From the NCBI GenBank assembly GCA_946061315.1, contig CAMGRB010000003.1, positions 1 through 17,018 on the forward strand: a stretch of 17,018 nt of DNA, in the 5' to 3' direction. Positions 14,975-17,018 of this stretch are shown one piece after another. The DNA comes from an uncultured Clostridia bacterium. GTDB taxonomy: Bacteria > Bacillota > Clostridia > Oscillospirales > CAG-272. A model generated the notes under the pieces. The model saw only the letters and a program-made list of their open reading frames with translations. It did not search any database and was not told the origin of the DNA. The translations under genes were made by a program, and so were the position numbers. Position 1 is the stretch's first letter; each line of letters opens with the position of its first letter.

Positions 14975-16830
14975 GATATTTCGATTTTCACAGGAGGCGC
15001 CTTGCGTCCAAAAATCACATAAGCGGTGTGCCGTCAACCGTATCGGGCACCGAGAGCGTTATGCTTAACGCAACCTCGGGCAGTAAAATATCCGCGCTTG
15101 AAATTGAGGGGAATACGTATCAGGAAACGGAGGAGACCTCTCCGATTATTGAGCAAGCGATATCCTCCGACGGTTTTACGTCAACGGGAGAAAAATATAT
15201 CGCTTACTATATCACGAGCGAACAACTTACCGCTTTACAGGAGTGGGCGACCGACAAGGGATATACCGGCAACTTTAAGCTGTCCGTGTCGGCAGAAGAT
15301 ACAAGTGAAATTCCGACAGGCTTTGCAGTTGTGGCGGGAAATTCTCTTGACGATATTCTTGTGGGTTCCAATACGACGACTATATATTACAATTCTCCAT
15401 ACGGTGAAAGCAAGGGTGCCGTTACCGTAAATCTCAGTGACACGGTGTATGTAGGAATAGGAAATACAGTCGAAGGCGTAGGCGAGAATGCAAGCGAGTA
15501 TCTTGATTTATTTTTAAGCAATTTTACGTTTTGCCTTCAACCCACCGAATACAAAGGAATACCGTCAACCGAAAATCCATCTGCCGTAAAGAACTCAAAC
15601 GATAGCGGAATGAAAATTGAGTTGAAGAGCATAAATTTGGTTTATATGATAATGCCTACGATTACGAAAAGCGGAATAACGTTTACAAATAACGGTGATG
15701 GGACTATAACCGTTGACGGTACGGCAACCGCTAAAAGTGTGTTTTATTTTTGCGGCGGAGTGAGCACAACAGGTAAGCTGATTTTGTTAGGGTGTCCGAG
15801 TGGCGGGTCTTACCATTCATATAATTTGGAAGTCAAATGTTATGATAATGAAGGTGAAAGATATTATCTTGCGGATATTGGAAATGGGTATATATCTACA
15901 AAGCAAATCAGTAAATTTACAGACGTTTATGTAGTTATAGAAAAAGGGCAAACTGTTTCCAACCTCACTTTCAAACCTCAATTATACGACCTTACGGCAA
16001 TATATGGAGAGGGGAACGAGCCGACTACCGTTGAAGAATTTCTAAATGATTACCCCGACTACGAGCCGTATTTCAACAAAACGGTTTCAATTCCGTCAAA
16101 CGTGACGCTCTCTGACGGAGCGAGCCTTTCAATAAATCTTGCAAAAGTCGGAGATAAAGCGGACAAATTGAGCGTAAAAGGGTCAAGGGCAATTTATTCT
16201 CAAAGCACGGAGAAGATAACGCTCACGGGGGAGGAGAGCGGTTGGAGCGATGCGGACGGAGTATATAAGTATTCGTTTGACAAACCTTTGATTGAAAACG
16301 TGGGTTACTGTACTCATTTCAAACTTTCAACTATGGGCGAGGAGAATACTTTCGGAGTTGAGAGCGACGGCGTAACTTTCAAAACGGACGCTTCGGGCAG
16401 CCTTGAAAGCTTCAAAGCGTGGCTGAAAGCCAAGTCCGACGCGGGAAATGCGGTGCTGGTGACGGTTGCACTTGCAAGCCCTGTGGAATACGACGTTACG
16501 AAAACCGATTTTGCAAAGGAATTACTTAATCTTGAAACTTCAAGAGGATATAGTCTTACGCTTAAAGCGGAAGCGGATATTGCACCGTCAACTCTTGTGT
16601 GCGAGTATTATTCGCTTGAAAACGAGGACAAACAAACAGTTGCGGTAAGGTGCGAAAAAGCGGACGGTACTCCCCTTTGCGAGCCTTACTTGCACGAGGT
16701 GAGAAAAAACACTCTTTACATGGTAAAAGCACCCGAAATTGACGGGTACGTGTCGGACAAAGAGTCAGAAAGCGCCGATGCTTCGATAACAACCGAAATA
16801 AAATTTACATATACGGAGGCAGAAAAATGA
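14971..16830 (+). CDS. Tail fibre / receptor-binding appendage protein
   Basis: GTG 14971 overlaps the upstream TGA. The 619-residue product is a mosaic. Residues 15-45 carry VSGTESVMLNATSGSKISAL, a common phage fibre N-terminal motif. Residues 195-230 carry GIPSTENPSAVKNSND, a linker frequent before collagen- or sandwich-like domains. Residues 229-335 form a module beginning ITKSGITFTNNGDGTITVDG. Residues 339-368, YDLTAIYGEGNEPTTVEEFL, match the 'GAGNEPTTVEEF' motif of Firmicutes phage tail adhesins. The C-terminus (555-619) has YMVKAPEIDGYVSDKE and resembles a MucBP-type repeat used in surface binding. A low-G+C patch (about 15600-16000) coincides with the middle module. Receptor unknown; the role in host recognition is inferred. 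Confidence 0.6.
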   Translation: MRYFDFHRRRLASKNHISGVPSTVSGTESVMLNATSGSKISALEIEGNTYQETEETSPIIEQAISSDGFTSTGEKYIAYYITSEQLTALQEWATDKGYTGNFKLSVSAEDTSEIPTGFAVVAGNSLDDILVGSNTTTIYYNSPYGESKGAVTVNLSDTVYVGIGNTVEGVGENASEYLDLFLSNFTFCLQPTEYKGIPSTENPSAVKNSNDSGMKIELKSINLVYMIMPTITKSGITFTNNGDGTITVDGTATAKSVFYFCGGVSTTGKLILLGCPSGGSYHSYNLEVKCYDNEGERYYLADIGNGYISTKQISKFTDVYVVIEKGQTVSNLTFKPQLYDLTAIYGEGNEPTTVEEFLNDYPDYEPYFNKTVSIPSNVTLSDGASLSINLAKVGDKADKLSVKGSRAIYSQSTEKITLTGEESGWSDADGVYKYSFDKPLIENVGYCTHFKLSTMGEENTFGVESDGVTFKTDASGSLESFKAWLKAKSDAGNAVLVTVALASPVEYDVTKTDFAKELLNLETSRGYSLTLKAEADIAPSTLVCEYYSLENEDKQTVAVRCEKADGTPLCEPYLHEVRKNTLYMVKAPEIDGYVSDKESESADASITTEIKFTYTEAEK

Positions 16831-17018
16831 TATACAAAGAGGTGTATAAATTAAGTGACGGCGTGCTTGTAAGAAACACCGAAAACAAGGTAAGCTACAC
16901 AGACGAAAAAGGCAAAAAGAGAACGGTTACCAACCCGACAAGAAAAGATCTCTTAAAAGCCGGCTATAAAATAAAGCGGTACAGCGAAGTGCCCGAATAT
17001 GACCCCGAAACAGAGGAG
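16827..17018 (+). CDS. Small fibre-associated phage protein (3'-truncated by window end)
   Basis: ATG 16827 overlaps the fibre stop (ATGA), and the frame is open for 64 codons to the window end. The start, MIYKEVYKLSDGVLVRN, is followed by VTNPTRKDLLKAGYKIKRYS and EVPEYDPETEE. 'NPTxxxLLxAGY' followed by 'PEYD' is a pattern I know from small proteins encoded directly after tail fibres in Firmicutes prophages (XkdW-like), where an assembly or fibre-tip role is supposed. The C-terminal half is not visible. Confidence 0.55.
   Translation, partial: MIYKEVYKLSDGVLVRNTENKVSYTDEKGKKRTVTNPTRKDLLKAGYKIKRYSEVPEYDPETEE

Noticed and set aside
14423..15037. 204-residue minus-strand frame opposite the fibre-linker gene
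   Set aside because: Antisense of a well-supported plus-strand gene; no recognisable domain.

Overview
The window joins two unrelated pieces of DNA. Bases 1 to about 980 are very GC-rich (hand count 42 G+C of 60 in 241-300). On the minus strand they encode the C-terminal part of a large carbohydrate-active enzyme of the beta-galactosidase (GH42-like) type, in a style I associate with Lentisphaerota, Planctomycetota or Verrucomicrobiota. At about 976-984 the sequence changes abruptly to AT-richer DNA (19 G+C of 60 in 1141-1200). That DNA encodes a Clostridia-like surface protein on the plus strand. Both genes are cut at their 5' ends at the same point, so a chimeric contig join is the simplest explanation. 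All that follows appears to be one genome, probably an anaerobic gut-type Clostridia (inferred from repeat modules, codon style and intergenic repeats).

Bases 982-3636 hold the 5'-truncated secreted or cell-wall protein, with CxxC repeats, a beta-helix-like middle and a conserved-looking C-terminal module. It ends at a strong intrinsic terminator (3654-3685). Bases 3687-4330 carry no convincing gene. They hold a cluster of small palindromic elements: five hairpins headed by (C/T)GTAGGG, two on minus and three on plus, and two double-hairpin units. Next come a direct repeat and possible promoter at the entrance of the following operon.

From 4375 to the window end there is an uninterrupted plus-strand phage late operon: probable small terminase, large terminase, a 58-residue coiled-coil protein, portal, scaffold-like protein, major capsid protein, head-tail adaptor, a 982-residue tail stabilisation/propeller-like protein, a fibre-linker-like protein, a large tail fibre, and the start of a small fibre-associated protein. 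No major tail protein, tail completion proteins or tape measure lie between the adaptor and the fibres, which suggests a short-tailed (podovirus-like) particle. Most genes are joined by overlapping stop/start codons. The exceptions are the capsid and adaptor genes, which have their own gaps, strong ribosome binding sites and nearby hairpins, consistent with separate control of capsid output.

The particle logic is: TerS/TerL package DNA through the portal into a shell built from capsid and scaffold; the adaptor and the 982-residue protein close the portal; the last genes make host-binding appendages. No integrase, repressor, lysis or replication gene is visible. Whether this is a complete prophage, a remnant or a domesticated cluster cannot be decided from the window.
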